From assembly GCA_023404095.1 (NCBI GenBank), contig JAEYDD010000026.1:186001-250000 (forward strand): 64,000 bases of DNA, in the 5' to 3' direction. Positions within the stretch are counted from its first letter, which is position 1. Each line of letters begins with the position of its first letter. The notes under the pieces are model-generated. The model searched no databases, was not told where the DNA came from, and saw nothing but the letters and a program-made list of their open reading frames with translations. Source of the DNA: Pseudomonadota bacterium. Its GTDB lineage: Bacteria; Pseudomonadota; Alphaproteobacteria; Rhizobiales; Rhizobiaceae. The translations under genes were made by a program, and so were the position numbers. Positions 1-10,200 of the stretch are shown in pieces.

Positions 1-1
1 G

Positions 2-295
2 CTCGCGCCTTCGCCGCGTGTGCTCCTGTGCGACGAGCCGACCTCGGCGCTCGACCCTGAGCTGGCGGAAGAAGTGGTGGATGTTCTCGGTCGCCTCGCC
101 CGCGAAGGCACGACGATGATGATGGCCACGCACGACCTGCGGCTTGCCTCCCGCGTCGCCGACAAGGTGGTGTTCCTCGATGGCGGCTCCATCGTGGAAA
201 GCGGCCCGCCGGGCAAGATTTTCTCACAGCCGGAGCGCGAACGCACCAAGCGCTTCATCGCCTCTCTGAATGTCGCGGCCGATTATGTGATCTGA
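2..295 (+). CDS. ABC transporter ATP-binding protein, 3' end only (probably amino-acid importer)
   Basis: The 5' end lies outside the window, and the reading frame is open from base 2 to the TGA at 293-295. The visible part holds the Walker B and D-loop (LLCDEPTSALDPE), the switch histidine (MATHD) and the C-terminal signature of polar amino-acid transporter ATPases (IFSQPERERTKRFI). It would energise import of an amino acid or similar solute at the inner membrane. The substrate cannot be told because the partner permease and binding-protein genes are upstream of the window. It is followed by a short inverted repeat and then an unrelated gene. Confidence 0.85.
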   Translation, partial: LAPSPRVLLCDEPTSALDPELAEEVVDVLGRLAREGTTMMMATHDLRLASRVADKVVFLDGGSIVESGPPGKIFSQPERERTKRFIASLNVAADYVI

Positions 296-322
296 ACCGG
301 CTTCAGGGGTGCTGCCAATCGG

Positions 323-349
323 CGAAAGAAAACGCTTCGTTTGCTTTCG
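323..349. terminator. Hairpin after the ABC ATPase gene
   Basis: Arms CGAAAGAAAACG and CGTTTGCTTTCG pair with one mismatch around a 3-nt loop. It lies 28 bp after the ATPase stop codon and 26 bp before the next ATG. The stem is not GC-rich and no run of T follows, so it could be a weak terminator, an mRNA-stabilising hairpin or an operator for the next gene. Confidence 0.35.
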
Positions 350-375
350 TTGAGCGAGTCGGACATCGTGCCGCC

Positions 376-1494
376 ATGCATTACGACACGCGCAATCTCG
401 ATCTCGCGGCCCTCTTTCTGCCCTGCTGCAGGGCGGTGGAGGCGCTGGCGCGGATGGACGAGCGCGTCCTGCGTTCCACGATCCGCCAGGGGTTTCTGCA
501 GCGACAGGACTTTCAGGACGCCGCGGCCTCTCTTTGGGTCGATGGCGAACTGGTGCATGTGGAGGATCTCGTCCTGCACGATGCGCGCATGGATGTGCGC
601 ACGCCCACCCATGAACTGACGATCGCCCATTCGGTACTTCGCGTGCGGCGCCAGATTTTCGATCAGCCGCCGCCGTGGGCGCTGACGGCTGCGGGGCTAG
701 CCCGCCTGCGCGGACGGGCTGAGGCAGAGCGGAGCAGCGCCATGGGGGTATCGGATCCGCCGACGCTGGATGGAGTTGTGGTCGCAAATGGCGACCGCGA
801 CGACGCAGCGGATGATGAGGCGGGCGCCGAGTTTGCCGAGATCGACGCGCTGCTGGCGCGCAGCAGCGCCGTGCTTGATGGGGTGATCGCACCTTCGGCG
901 CGCACCGGACGTTCCGAGCGCGATCCGCTGGTCTACGATGCCGATTGGGATGAGGAGGAGCGACTGGCGGAATGGCGGACGGTGTTTGCACAAACGGCAG
1001 CTCTGCCTGCCGTTCTGCGCGCGGCGCTTCTGCTTGATGCCTGGAACAGGTTGCAGGTTCTTCAGCATATTCCGTGGCTTGGTCGCCAGCTTGTTGCTTC
1101 GTTCCTCAGAAGAGAGGCGAGTACCGGAGCCCATCTCGCCGCCGTCAATGCCGGCTTGCGCGCGGTCGCGCGCGAACGCCGTCACGCCCCGGATCGCCAG
1201 ACGCGGTTGCTGGCGATCCTCGAAGGTTTCGAACTGGCATCCGAACTGGGGTTGAAAACGCATGATCGGCTGGTTCTGGCAAAGCTGCAGCTGGAGCGAC
1301 GACTGGTCGGAAAACGCGCCAATTCGAAACTGCCCAGGCTTGTTGATCTCGTCATCGCGCGTCCGGTGGTATCCGCCGGCATCATCGCCAAGGAACTCGG
1401 GGTCACCCCGCAGGGCGCACTCGGCCTTGCCGCCGAGCTGCAGCTTCGCGAAATCACCGGCCGCGAACGCTTCCGCGCCTGGAGTATCCTCTGA
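376..1494 (+). CDS. RHE_PE00001-family protein (DUF1612 with C-terminal helix-turn-helix)
   Basis: This 372-residue protein matches the rhizobial RHE_PE00001 family: an N-terminal DUF1612-type region beginning MHYDTRNLDLAALFLP and a C-terminal winged-helix-like segment (VDLVIARPVVSAGIIAKELGVTPQGALGLAAELQLREITG). The family resembles Fic/DOC-associated DNA-binding proteins and often sits at plasmid or accessory borders in rhizobia; its biochemical function is not established. The middle (about residues 120-200) is acidic and low in conservation. It converges on the giant-gene operon with 17 bp between the stops. The ATG at 376 has no strong ribosome site, so the start is uncertain. Confidence 0.75.
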   Translation: MHYDTRNLDLAALFLPCCRAVEALARMDERVLRSTIRQGFLQRQDFQDAAASLWVDGELVHVEDLVLHDARMDVRTPTHELTIAHSVLRVRRQIFDQPPPWALTAAGLARLRGRAEAERSSAMGVSDPPTLDGVVVANGDRDDAADDEAGAEFAEIDALLARSSAVLDGVIAPSARTGRSERDPLVYDADWDEEERLAEWRTVFAQTAALPAVLRAALLLDAWNRLQVLQHIPWLGRQLVASFLRREASTGAHLAAVNAGLRAVARERRHAPDRQTRLLAILEGFELASELGLKTHDRLVLAKLQLERRLVGKRANSKLPRLVDLVIARPVVSAGIIAKELGVTPQGALGLAAELQLREITGRERFRAWSIL

Positions 1495-1511
1495 CCGGCG
1501 ACGAAGCCCCA

Positions 1512-4500
1512 TCACCGGTCCCGGAAGGGGATCGGCGCATAAATCTCGATGATCTGCAGGGGCGCGTCTCCAGGCGGTTGTTCGGCGAACACCCGGTCTG
1601 GGTCGATCGTGTCTTCGGCCTCCGGAGGGAAGAATGCGCGCCAGGCATCCGTACGCCATGCAGCGATATCCTTGTCCGCCACCGTTGGTTTTCCGGTACG
1701 CACGGTCAGGATGCGGCCGTAGAGCGGACCTTTTTCCGGAGGCACCGGCCCATTTTCCGGCTCGAAGGGTTCTAGTGTGATGTTGCCGCTGCCGTCCGCC
1801 CGGCCGTCCGGGGAATGATAGAGGCCGACGTAGGCTTCGTCGGTTCCGCCCGCGCCGTTGGCGATCCCGGCAGTGACCAGGAGCAGGTTGAACAGCCCTT
1901 GGTCCATATGGCCGGCAGCCCGCTCCTTTCCAAGTCCGTTCGTTGCGAGCCAGCCGCCTGCCGCAGCGAGCAGCAGCTTTGCTGTGTCTTGTGGATGGAG
2001 CCTTAGCGGCAGGTTGTCCACGGGCACCTTGCCAAGCCGGCCAAGCACCTCCATGTTGGGCAGGAATTGCGTCCAGCGCCCTTCGGTCGGCTCCGACAGC
2101 TGGAGTGCGCTGCTGACCCGGATGTCGCCCGAGGTCGTGCCCGTCTCTTCAACCTTCATGTCGAGCGTCAGCGGCTCGCCTGACGTGTCCTCGATGCCGC
2201 CGGGAGGCGGAGCGTTGAACCAACGGTCCTGCCATGCGAGGAACCAGTGCCCGCCGGTTTCGCGCAGCAGCAGCACGATGTCGAACCACGCATAGCGCGG
2301 ACCGCCAGCATTTTCAGGGTCGATCGGGGACGACCGGCGAACGGCGATGACACGTGCGTCGAAGGCAGCCGCTTTCATCTCGAGCGTTCCGCCACCGAAA
2401 TCGAGCGTCCATTTCCCGCCGGCGCGAACGCCCTTCACTGTAAGATCTCGTTTGCCGTCGCCGAGCGAGGCTTGCAACACGAGCCGGATGGTTGCCTTTT
2501 CGCCGCTCGCGGCGATGTCGTGCTGGGTCAGCGAAATCTGCGCAGCTGTAGAGTGGATCGGCAAAGCCTGCACGTCGTCCCAGTAGCTTTCGGTGGCCTC
2601 GGCGAGGGTGAGGCGTCGGAAGGCGATCTTGCCCATCCACCAGGCGCCGGGATCGGTATCCGCAAAGCCGGGCGCCCGGACGACGAAGGAACTGTTGAGG
2701 AAGAGGCCGGTTGCGGTTCCGGTGTCGAAGCCATGCCCTAGCGGACCTGCAACCGTAAGCGCCGCCACGCTCCTGAGTTCGTCAATCTTTGGGGAGACCG
2801 ACGCCTTCGCATCTCGCCCCAGCCCGTGGGTTCGCACCAGCGGGTCGGGACCGAATTCGACAGCGCGCGCGGGTGCACCTTTGCCAGTCTCGGGATCGAT
2901 CAGTTTCCCGCGGTAGGCGATCTCTGTGCCGGCAAGCAGCCATTCGGCGAGGCCCGCCTGTTCGTACCAGGCGCCGTCAGTGATCACGAGCACGCCGGAT
3001 ACCGGCGAAAGCTCGCCGCCACCGTGCGGTGCCCTCGTCAAGGGAAGGATCGCCTTGACGCCTGGCTTTGGTGGAGGGTTCGTTGCCGTGGCCGGCCGCA
3101 GCATCCGGTACCAGCCGGAGCTCCAGCTGGCGCCGGGATTTGCCCATAGGGCGCGGGGGCGTTCCAGTGTGACGCCGGCTCGCTCATAGGCCGCCGTGTA
3201 ACGCGATGCGGCACGTGCCCGGAAGCGCAGATAGCGGGTCGGTTCCAAGCGCTGCGGCGAGTTCAGTGCGATTCGTGCAGCGCGAGGGTGCGCCGCGCCG
3301 TCCGTACCAACCGTCTCGGAAATCGGGGTCGCTACCGTGAGATCGCCAAGCGTTTCATCCAAGCGTTCGGCAAAGCCGGAGACATCCCATAGCAGGGGAT
3401 AGAGTGACGGCGAGGGCGGTTCGCGTCGGTTCGCCGGATTGCTGTCGTTCGGGTCGGCGGGATCGCCGACGGGGAAATCGTTGAAGCCGACCGCCGGCTT
3501 GAACGGGAAGGGCGGCAGCGGCCGTCCGGTCCATCGCCAGGCCTGCGTGCCCACGGTGATCGATCCGACGGCATCCATCGCTGCGCTCTGCGTCCGGGTG
3601 AACTGAAGTCGGATATCGCCCTCATGTTCGTCTGCAGCCGCGAAGCCAGTCACGACACGGCCGGCGATGGCGGCGGCAAGCCCTGTCGGGGACGGCATCT
3701 CCTGGGACGCACCTTCGACGGCAAGGGCGTGCAGGCTGAACAGGCGATAGGCTTGGCCTTTCTCGTCCACCGGCAGTGCACTGTCGGGCAAGGGCGTGTC
3801 GGGCATGCTGCCGATGCAACTGTCGCGCACGACCCGGTCGAAACGGCGCTCGCCGCCGGGCACGACCGGATCGCTGAAGCGCTCCTTACGCACGGCTGCG
3901 AAGATCTGCACGATCACGATGTCTCCGGCCGCCAGCGTGACCGTGAGGCTGTCCTTGTCGAGCAGATCGTCAGTCCGCTCTCCGAGCCTGCAATTGAGCA
4001 GAACCGGCGTTCTGGTCGCGAATGGCGCGTCGATCTTCGTTCCCGGCCGCCATTGCCAAGCCCATGGCAGTATCAACGGTGCAAAGGTGCCGCCCGAGGC
4101 AACGCCGTTGCCGTCGCGCCGGACGCGTTCGACGCGGATGGCAAGGCCGTCCACTGCCGGATCCTGCAGGATGAGATCCTCGCGAATTTCGGCAATCCTC
4201 CTTTGCAGTTCGGCTGCGTCTTCCCCCCGAGCGGTTGCAAGCTGCTTTTCGCATTCATCGAGCTCCTGTGTCAGCGCTTGCTGCCGGTCACGCAGACCTC
4301 TTCGAAAGGTGCGAAATTCGTCGCGGTTCGGGTCGTCGTCTTTCAGCAGAGCCTCGTCCAGGGCGATCCATCGGTCGAAATCCTCAAGCGGCGTGACCGG
4401 AGGATCGATGCGCAACTGCAGACGGCCGCAACTGCCGTCGACCTTGCCGCGACGACCGTCAGCGAGGAGAACTGCCGTCTTCATCTTCAGCGGTCGGACG

Positions 4501-7277
4501 GTCGCAGCGGTGGAGGGTGGAAACCACGGCTCGACCAATTGCGACGCCACGAGGATTTCCTCTGCCAGCGGACGTGTGTCCCTGCCAGGCGCGAGCGGAT
4601 GGTAGCTTTGCCCGTCGGGCAACGGATCGGCCGCCACGCGCAACGCACCAAAGCCGGTGCGACGCAGATAGGTGAAGCGGCGGACGATGTCGCCGTCGGC
4701 CCCAAACAAGTTGTCTGTCAGCTTCTCAGTCGCAAGCAGCGCGGGATGCTCCGTCTTTCTGATCGTCTCCGGCAGCGCGCCCTGATTGGAGATGCCGAAC
4801 GGAGCGATCTCGTAGGTCGCGCCGTAGGCGAGGAACGGAATAAGGGTCGCCTTCGGCGGGTTGTCCTGCCTGGCCGGCTGAACGAGCCGTACGATCCGTG
4901 CGGCAGGTTCGTCGCCCTGTTGGTGTTCGATCCCGATGCTTTGCTGCATGTCGCCGAGGATGGGATGATTGTCGTAGACCACCGTCGCCTGCGGAGCGGG
5001 TCCCATGTATCCGACCGGCAGCGCCCCGAGCACGGTCCTGTCTGCTGTCTTGAATTCGACCGGACAGGGTCCGCTTCCAAGCGTCTGGTCCGGATCGATC
5101 TCCGCATAGGATGCCGTCAGGCAGCACCAGTTGCCCGGCGGCTGCGACCGGCGCATGAGGACGCCGTAGCCGGCGAGGTCATCGTTGAAATCCGCCTCGG
5201 TAGACTGGCTGACGACGAAGCGGTCGATCTGCAGGACCAGCGGATGGGCGTCGGGTACCAGGGGACCGCTCAGCAATGTCTCGCCGCCGTCGTCCATTTC
5301 GGGCTCGGCGAACCAAGAGCCGACCCGGCCGGCAACAGCAGCGTCGAGCGCGTCCTCAAGCGCATCCCGGACGCCGGCCGGCAAGGCTGCGATCCGTCCG
5401 TGCAGGTCTTCATAGCTGGCTTCCAGCCCGGCCGCTGTGCCCCCTGCCTCGCAGAGCGTGCCAAGCGCATAGGCACCGATCGCCTCGCGAATGCTGCCCT
5501 TTTCCGTCTCGCTTCCGCGCAGGAGATCGATATCGCGCGCGGTGCCCGGCGCAGACTTGTGCCAGATGCCGGCAGAACAGATCCAGGGCAAGTCTACGTT
5601 GGCGCGCCGCAGAACCGAGACCATGTCAAACTTCTGCTGCAGAAGGCGCGCGAAGGCTTCGGCCGCATCGACCAGCCAGCCCTGGAAGGTAGTGTCGGCT
5701 TCGGCCGCCTTGCGCCAGATGGCAAGCTGAATGGCGGCCGCATTGGCGGGGTCGACCGCGGCATCCACGATCTTCCGCAAGGGGGCCGCGTCGTAGGGTC
5801 CATTCAGGTCCGGCGCACCGGCGACCTGTTCGGCGATCGACAACACGAAGGCCTCGCCGTCGGCAGGCAGCTCCAGGGCGGGCGCGACAATGCCGGCGAG
5901 CAGCGCGATCCATTCCGAGAGCGCTGCGCCGGCACCGGTTCCGCCCATCCGAACCGCGTCGCGAAACGCCTTGTCGTCCTGTTCCAGCAGCGTGGCGAAC
6001 CGCGCGGCACGCTCTGCATCAAGTTTTGCTCCGCGGACCAGCAGATTGACCTGCGCGATGATGGTCCGGTGAGCGGGCGAGCCATTCGGTCCTTTCAGCA
6101 CCGAGCCGTCCGGCTTCGTGACGACGCCGGGCCCGACGATGTCGCGCAGGGCGGCAAGGGTGGCAAGTGTCAGGCGGCGGGCACCTTCACGTCTGTCGCG
6201 CGCAGCGATTGCGGCGTTCAGTGGTGACCCGGGCGCTGCGGCATCGTTCTCCAGCGCCAGCAGGAGGAGGCGCGGCAGGTCGAAGGCCTCGCTAGTGCGG
6301 GCGGGAAGCCGTGCCAGCCAGTCCTCGAAGCCGATGCCGGCGCGCGGGTCGTCGGCCGCCGCGTCGCTGTGCCTGCGTCGGACCCACAGGGTGTCGAGGT
6401 CGATGAAGCTCGCCGCACTTGCCGGAACCGATACCGGATCGATTGCCCGGCAGATCGCTTCGACGGCATAGGTGTTGAAGGGCGACTTGTACGGGATCGT
6501 CGCGATTGCAGACGCGCCCTTGCCCGACCATACCACCTGGGAGAAATCGGGTTGCAACACCGCTCCGGACAAGAGTGTGAGCCGGGGTGCTGTGACCATC
6601 AGGCATGTTTCGCCGGGGCTCGGTTTCCTGGCGGCTGTCAATCTCGCAAAGCGAACGAGGTTGAGGCCGCCGTGCGGTATCGGTGCCGGCAGGCAGGCGA
6701 GCCCAGCCATTAGCGCTTCGTAGCGGTAGTCACACGCGTCGTCGTGGGTCTCGTCGATCCGCCGCCTTGCATTGTCGTCTCCGAGACCGGCCAGTACGAA
6801 CGGGTCGAGCAGGGTGAAGTTCGCCGTATGTTCGGCCGACACCAGATCGGCAAGCGCGGCGTGACGAAGCGCGGCGAGCGCTGCGTCCGTCAGATTGTAG
6901 TCCGGCGTGCCCGAGCCGCCCGAGGGAAGGGGGATATCCTGAAGAGTGAAGCGGCCTGGGTCGGCAACCGGCGGTGCCGTCGGATCTCCGGCGGGGATGG
7001 ACGCCCACAGGGCTTCGAATTCGGCATCGCCGCCAATCCAGGGAAACAGCGGACCAGCCCCCTTTGCCAGCTGTTCGAGATAGCCGGAAAAGGCGGCGTC
7101 GCCGACCTCCGGCAGGGAAAGGCCGCTGACCTCGGAGAACAGGGGCTCGGCGGCCTTGCCGACATCCTCGCCCGGAACGGTGGCGCGAAGGGCAGCGCCT
7201 GTCAGGCGCATACCGACCACAGGCGCGTCCTTTGCGCTGGGGGCCCGCACGAGATCACAAAGAAGTACGAATTTCAT
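1512..7277 (-). CDS. Giant protein of unknown function, second gene of the two-gene operon (about 1921 aa)
   Basis: I do not recognise a family. The protein starts MKFVLLCDLVRAPSAKD and has no signal peptide, membrane segment, P-loop or catalytic motif that I can see. It is mostly alternating hydrophobic/polar sequence with many Gly, Pro and Trp, as in large beta-rich proteins. A single short charged helix near residues 980-1030 (RDRQQALTQELDECEKQL) may be a coiled-coil hairpin. The ATG at 7277 is preferred over a TTG at 7295 because GAGGA precedes it at 7 nt. That ribosome site overlaps the stop codon of the upstream giant gene, leaving 10 nt between the genes, so translation is probably coupled. 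Codon use looks like that of the neighbours. Confidence 0.85.
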   Translation of the reverse strand: MKFVLLCDLVRAPSAKDAPVVGMRLTGAALRATVPGEDVGKAAEPLFSEVSGLSLPEVGDAAFSGYLEQLAKGAGPLFPWIGGDAEFEALWASIPAGDPTAPPVADPGRFTLQDIPLPSGGSGTPDYNLTDAALAALRHAALADLVSAEHTANFTLLDPFVLAGLGDDNARRRIDETHDDACDYRYEALMAGLACLPAPIPHGGLNLVRFARLTAARKPSPGETCLMVTAPRLTLLSGAVLQPDFSQVVWSGKGASAIATIPYKSPFNTYAVEAICRAIDPVSVPASAASFIDLDTLWVRRRHSDAAADDPRAGIGFEDWLARLPARTSEAFDLPRLLLLALENDAAAPGSPLNAAIAARDRREGARRLTLATLAALRDIVGPGVVTKPDGSVLKGPNGSPAHRTIIAQVNLLVRGAKLDAERAARFATLLEQDDKAFRDAVRMGGTGAGAALSEWIALLAGIVAPALELPADGEAFVLSIAEQVAGAPDLNGPYDAAPLRKIVDAAVDPANAAAIQLAIWRKAAEADTTFQGWLVDAAEAFARLLQQKFDMVSVLRRANVDLPWICSAGIWHKSAPGTARDIDLLRGSETEKGSIREAIGAYALGTLCEAGGTAAGLEASYEDLHGRIAALPAGVRDALEDALDAAVAGRVGSWFAEPEMDDGGETLLSGPLVPDAHPLVLQIDRFVVSQSTEADFNDDLAGYGVLMRRSQPPGNWCCLTASYAEIDPDQTLGSGPCPVEFKTADRTVLGALPVGYMGPAPQATVVYDNHPILGDMQQSIGIEHQQGDEPAARIVRLVQPARQDNPPKATLIPFLAYGATYEIAPFGISNQGALPETIRKTEHPALLATEKLTDNLFGADGDIVRRFTYLRRTGFGALRVAADPLPDGQSYHPLAPGRDTRPLAEEILVASQLVEPWFPPSTAATVRPLKMKTAVLLADGRRGKVDGSCGRLQLRIDPPVTPLEDFDRWIALDEALLKDDDPNRDEFRTFRRGLRDRQQALTQELDECEKQLATARGEDAAELQRRIAEIREDLILQDPAVDGLAIRVERVRRDGNGVASGGTFAPLILPWAWQWRPGTKIDAPFATRTPVLLNCRLGERTDDLLDKDSLTVTLAAGDIVIVQIFAAVRKERFSDPVVPGGERRFDRVVRDSCIGSMPDTPLPDSALPVDEKGQAYRLFSLHALAVEGASQEMPSPTGLAAAIAGRVVTGFAAADEHEGDIRLQFTRTQSAAMDAVGSITVGTQAWRWTGRPLPPFPFKPAVGFNDFPVGDPADPNDSNPANRREPPSPSLYPLLWDVSGFAERLDETLGDLTVATPISETVGTDGAAHPRAARIALNSPQRLEPTRYLRFRARAASRYTAAYERAGVTLERPRALWANPGASWSSGWYRMLRPATATNPPPKPGVKAILPLTRAPHGGGELSPVSGVLVITDGAWYEQAGLAEWLLAGTEIAYRGKLIDPETGKGAPARAVEFGPDPLVRTHGLGRDAKASVSPKIDELRSVAALTVAGPLGHGFDTGTATGLFLNSSFVVRAPGFADTDPGAWWMGKIAFRRLTLAEATESYWDDVQALPIHSTAAQISLTQHDIAASGEKATIRLVLQASLGDGKRDLTVKGVRAGGKWTLDFGGGTLEMKAAAFDARVIAVRRSSPIDPENAGGPRYAWFDIVLLLRETGGHWFLAWQDRWFNAPPPGGIEDTSGEPLTLDMKVEETGTTSGDIRVSSALQLSEPTEGRWTQFLPNMEVLGRLGKVPVDNLPLRLHPQDTAKLLLAAAGGWLATNGLGKERAAGHMDQGLFNLLLVTAGIANGAGGTDEAYVGLYHSPDGRADGSGNITLEPFEPENGPVPPEKGPLYGRILTVRTGKPTVADKDIAAWRTDAWRAFFPPEAEDTIDPDRVFAEQPPGDAPLQIIEIYAPIPFRDR

Positions 7278-7287
7278 CGCGTGGTCC

Positions 7288-10200
7288 TCATGCAAAGCTG
7301 TCGAGATAGTGTGGGCGTGAAGACGCTGCCGCAGCCATGCGGGATGATGACGGTTTCGCCAGACGATAGGTCACCGACTGGCGAACCTTGATTTCGCAGC
7401 ACCAGCAGATACGGAAGCTGACCTCGATCGTCCCGCGTCCGACCATCGAGCCGTCGTCGCGGTAGACGAGTTCCAGCAGCAGCGAGAGGCCGACGTTGAA
7501 GCGTCCCAGGATGACGATGCCGCCGCGAAGGAGGAAGATCACGGCAAGGCAGAAGCTGTTGCCGTCACGTCCGTCACTCTCGAATTCTGCGTAGGCGCCG
7601 AACATCGCGTAGACGAAGCCGCGGCATGGCCCGAACGCGAAGTCGATGCCGAGACCGGCTGTCAGGCCGATCGATACAGCGCTCGAGAGGCGGCCGGAGG
7701 CCGGGAAGTAGGTCGCGCGGGTCTCGAGCCAGCCGCCGCCGACCAAGAGCCAGACCCGCAAAGCGAAGGGCTCGGCCTTGCGTCCCATCGCCAGCGTCGT
7801 CGAAAGTGCAAAATCGCCGCGCTTTCCACCGGATCTCGCCGTGATAAGGGCGAACGAGCTCGAAAAGCGCAGGCCTGTTGCCGAGAAGGCGCCGAATGAG
7901 AGCGGCGGCATCGGCAGTTCGAGCCGCGCGGCAAGGCCGGCCGGAAAGCCTTCCTCCTCCAGCATTTCGAGGAAGAAGCCCGCGCCCGGTTCGCTGAAGG
8001 ACTTGACCAGGTCCGACAGGAACTGGATCGAGCGGTCCAGTCGGATGCGGCTCGGGTCGATGTCGACGTCCAGCCCCTTGCCGTCTTCGAACGTGACGCG
8101 CGTACGCTCAAGCGTCACCAGCGGCCTGCCGCTGAAGGCGAGCTGCCAGTCGCCCACGATTTCTCCTCGCGTCGTCCGGCGCGTGATGCCGTCCAAACCG
8201 GCTGCGAGATCCGCAAGTGCCTCGAAGCGACCGCCGGCCATCGACAGTTCCAGTGGCCCTGCCTCGAAGATTTCGCAGCGATCCGGAAAGGGCGCTGCCG
8301 CTTCTGCCTTGGCCCACGCCGTCAGCGTCGCCTTGTCGAACCCGTGCGTCAGCTTGACCTTGTCGTTCAGGGACGCGGGCATCTTCAGGTTTTTGAAAAG
8401 GCCGTCCAGCTTCAGGCCGCCAAGATCGGGGAAGAGCTTGCCGAAATCGAACTGGTCCATGCCCTTGGGAACGAGACGATCGAGGATCTCGTCGGTGGGC
8501 ACGCGGATACCGAGCGCCTTGAGATCGTCATCGAGGCGGTTCATCAGCGCGACGACCGGCGAAGTCCGGATGGCATCGCGGGTATCGTCGAAGAAATAGG
8601 CGATGCGCTCGCGGTTGAATTTCAGGTTCGGCAGGATGGGCGAGGTACCGGCTGCGCGCACCAGCGCCAACGTATCGCCGGGGTTCTGGAACGTCGGCGC
8701 CTGCGACAGCCGCTCATAGCCCGCTTCGAGAATACGGATCTGGTCGCTGATCGATGCCGGCACATGCTGGCGCAGGCCTACCGCTACCGCATCGGCGGCG
8801 TCGCCGAGCTTGTCTGCCGCTTCCGCGATGATGTCGTCGAGGTCGCCGGTACCGGCCTTCAGTGCCGCGATGCACTCGTCGACCGATCGGATCAGTTGAT
8901 CCTCCAGAGAAGAGATCGCGCCCTGCGCGGTTTGCACCAGGGCGATGGTATCGTCGATCTCCTGTTCCACGATATCGACTGAGGCCCCGAGCTCGTCGAG
9001 CAGGTCGCCCGTCGCCGCCCTGAGGGCATCCTTCGCGGCCGCCGCCCGGCCCACCAGGCCCACAGCGAAGGAGCGAAGCGCGCCAAGTGCCCTCCTCAAT
9101 ACCGTCAGCTTTTCTTCGATGGGCGAGCCGACCGCAGCGCAGACGGCGTAGATAGTGTCGATCTCGTCTGTAAGGTGCTGGTCGAGATCGCGACCGAAGG
9201 CGGCGATTGCATCGTCGCCATCGGTGGCCATTTTTCGCCCCTGCGCGACCAAGCCCGAGAGATCGAGACATGCGCCATCAAGCGATGCGACCGCTTTGTC
9301 GATCGCCTCTCGCACAGCCGTTTGAATGGCCGCGAGCTCGAATGCGGCGTTCTGAGCCGTCTTGAGCGCTTGTCGGTGAAGCGATAGGAGCGTGTCTCGC
9401 AAGTCGTTCAGGAATTCGTCGAGTGTCTGCTTCCCGCCGGCGAAAAGCTGCATGGTCTTGATCGAGCGGGGCAGTTGCCTGCGCGCTGTCACGGCGATGG
9501 TGTCCAATTTGGCGAGCAGCAATCGGTGGAAGGCGTCATACGAGGCGACAAGCCTCCTCGCCTCCTCCGGCTTAGCCGCCTCCAGTTCATCGCGAAGCTT
9601 TGCAGCCGCCGTCTCAAGCGCATTCCGCGCGGCGTTCATGTCGCCCGCAAAGCCGGCGATCGCCCGGTCAAGCCGGGACAGCGCCTCGCCGACCTTGCCG
9701 GGGCCCCTGGCGATGGCGGTTCTGACGGGCGTCAATCCCTCCTCGATCCGCCGCGCCAGGACTTCCGCCGTCAATGGTGTGATGCCGTCGGCGAGCTTGT
9801 CGAAGCCGTCGATCAGCGCTTCGCTCGCCTTCAGCAATTGGTCGGCGCGCGCAACGAGGGCTGTTTCCACGCCGGACCAAAGCCGCGCTTCGGCCGTATC
9901 AACGTTGTCTGTCCAATGCGATTTCGCATCCGCAAACGCATCCCTTGCCCGCTGCGCGGCTGCTCCGATGGCCTGGCGTGCATTTGCGGCCTCCTTGTGG
10001 ATGACGGCTTTGATGACCGCTAGGCGATCGATCTCGGAATCCAGCGCCCGCCTGATTTCTGCCTCGCCGGGACGGCGAAGACCGAGCCGTGCCAGATTGG
10101 CTAGCGCGGCCTGCGCTTGTCCGAGGCCGTCATCGAGCACGCGTTCGAGCCGGCGCGCATCGGTGAGGATGCGATCGAGCTCCTGCCGGGCCGCCAGCGC

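Noticed and set aside
3624..6227. An 867-codon open frame on the plus strand, antisense to the 1921-residue giant protein.
   Set aside because: It is an out-of-frame shadow of a GC-rich gene: no ribosome site, Arg/Gly/Asp-biased composition, and no family resemblance. The minus-strand gene has proper starts and operon structure.
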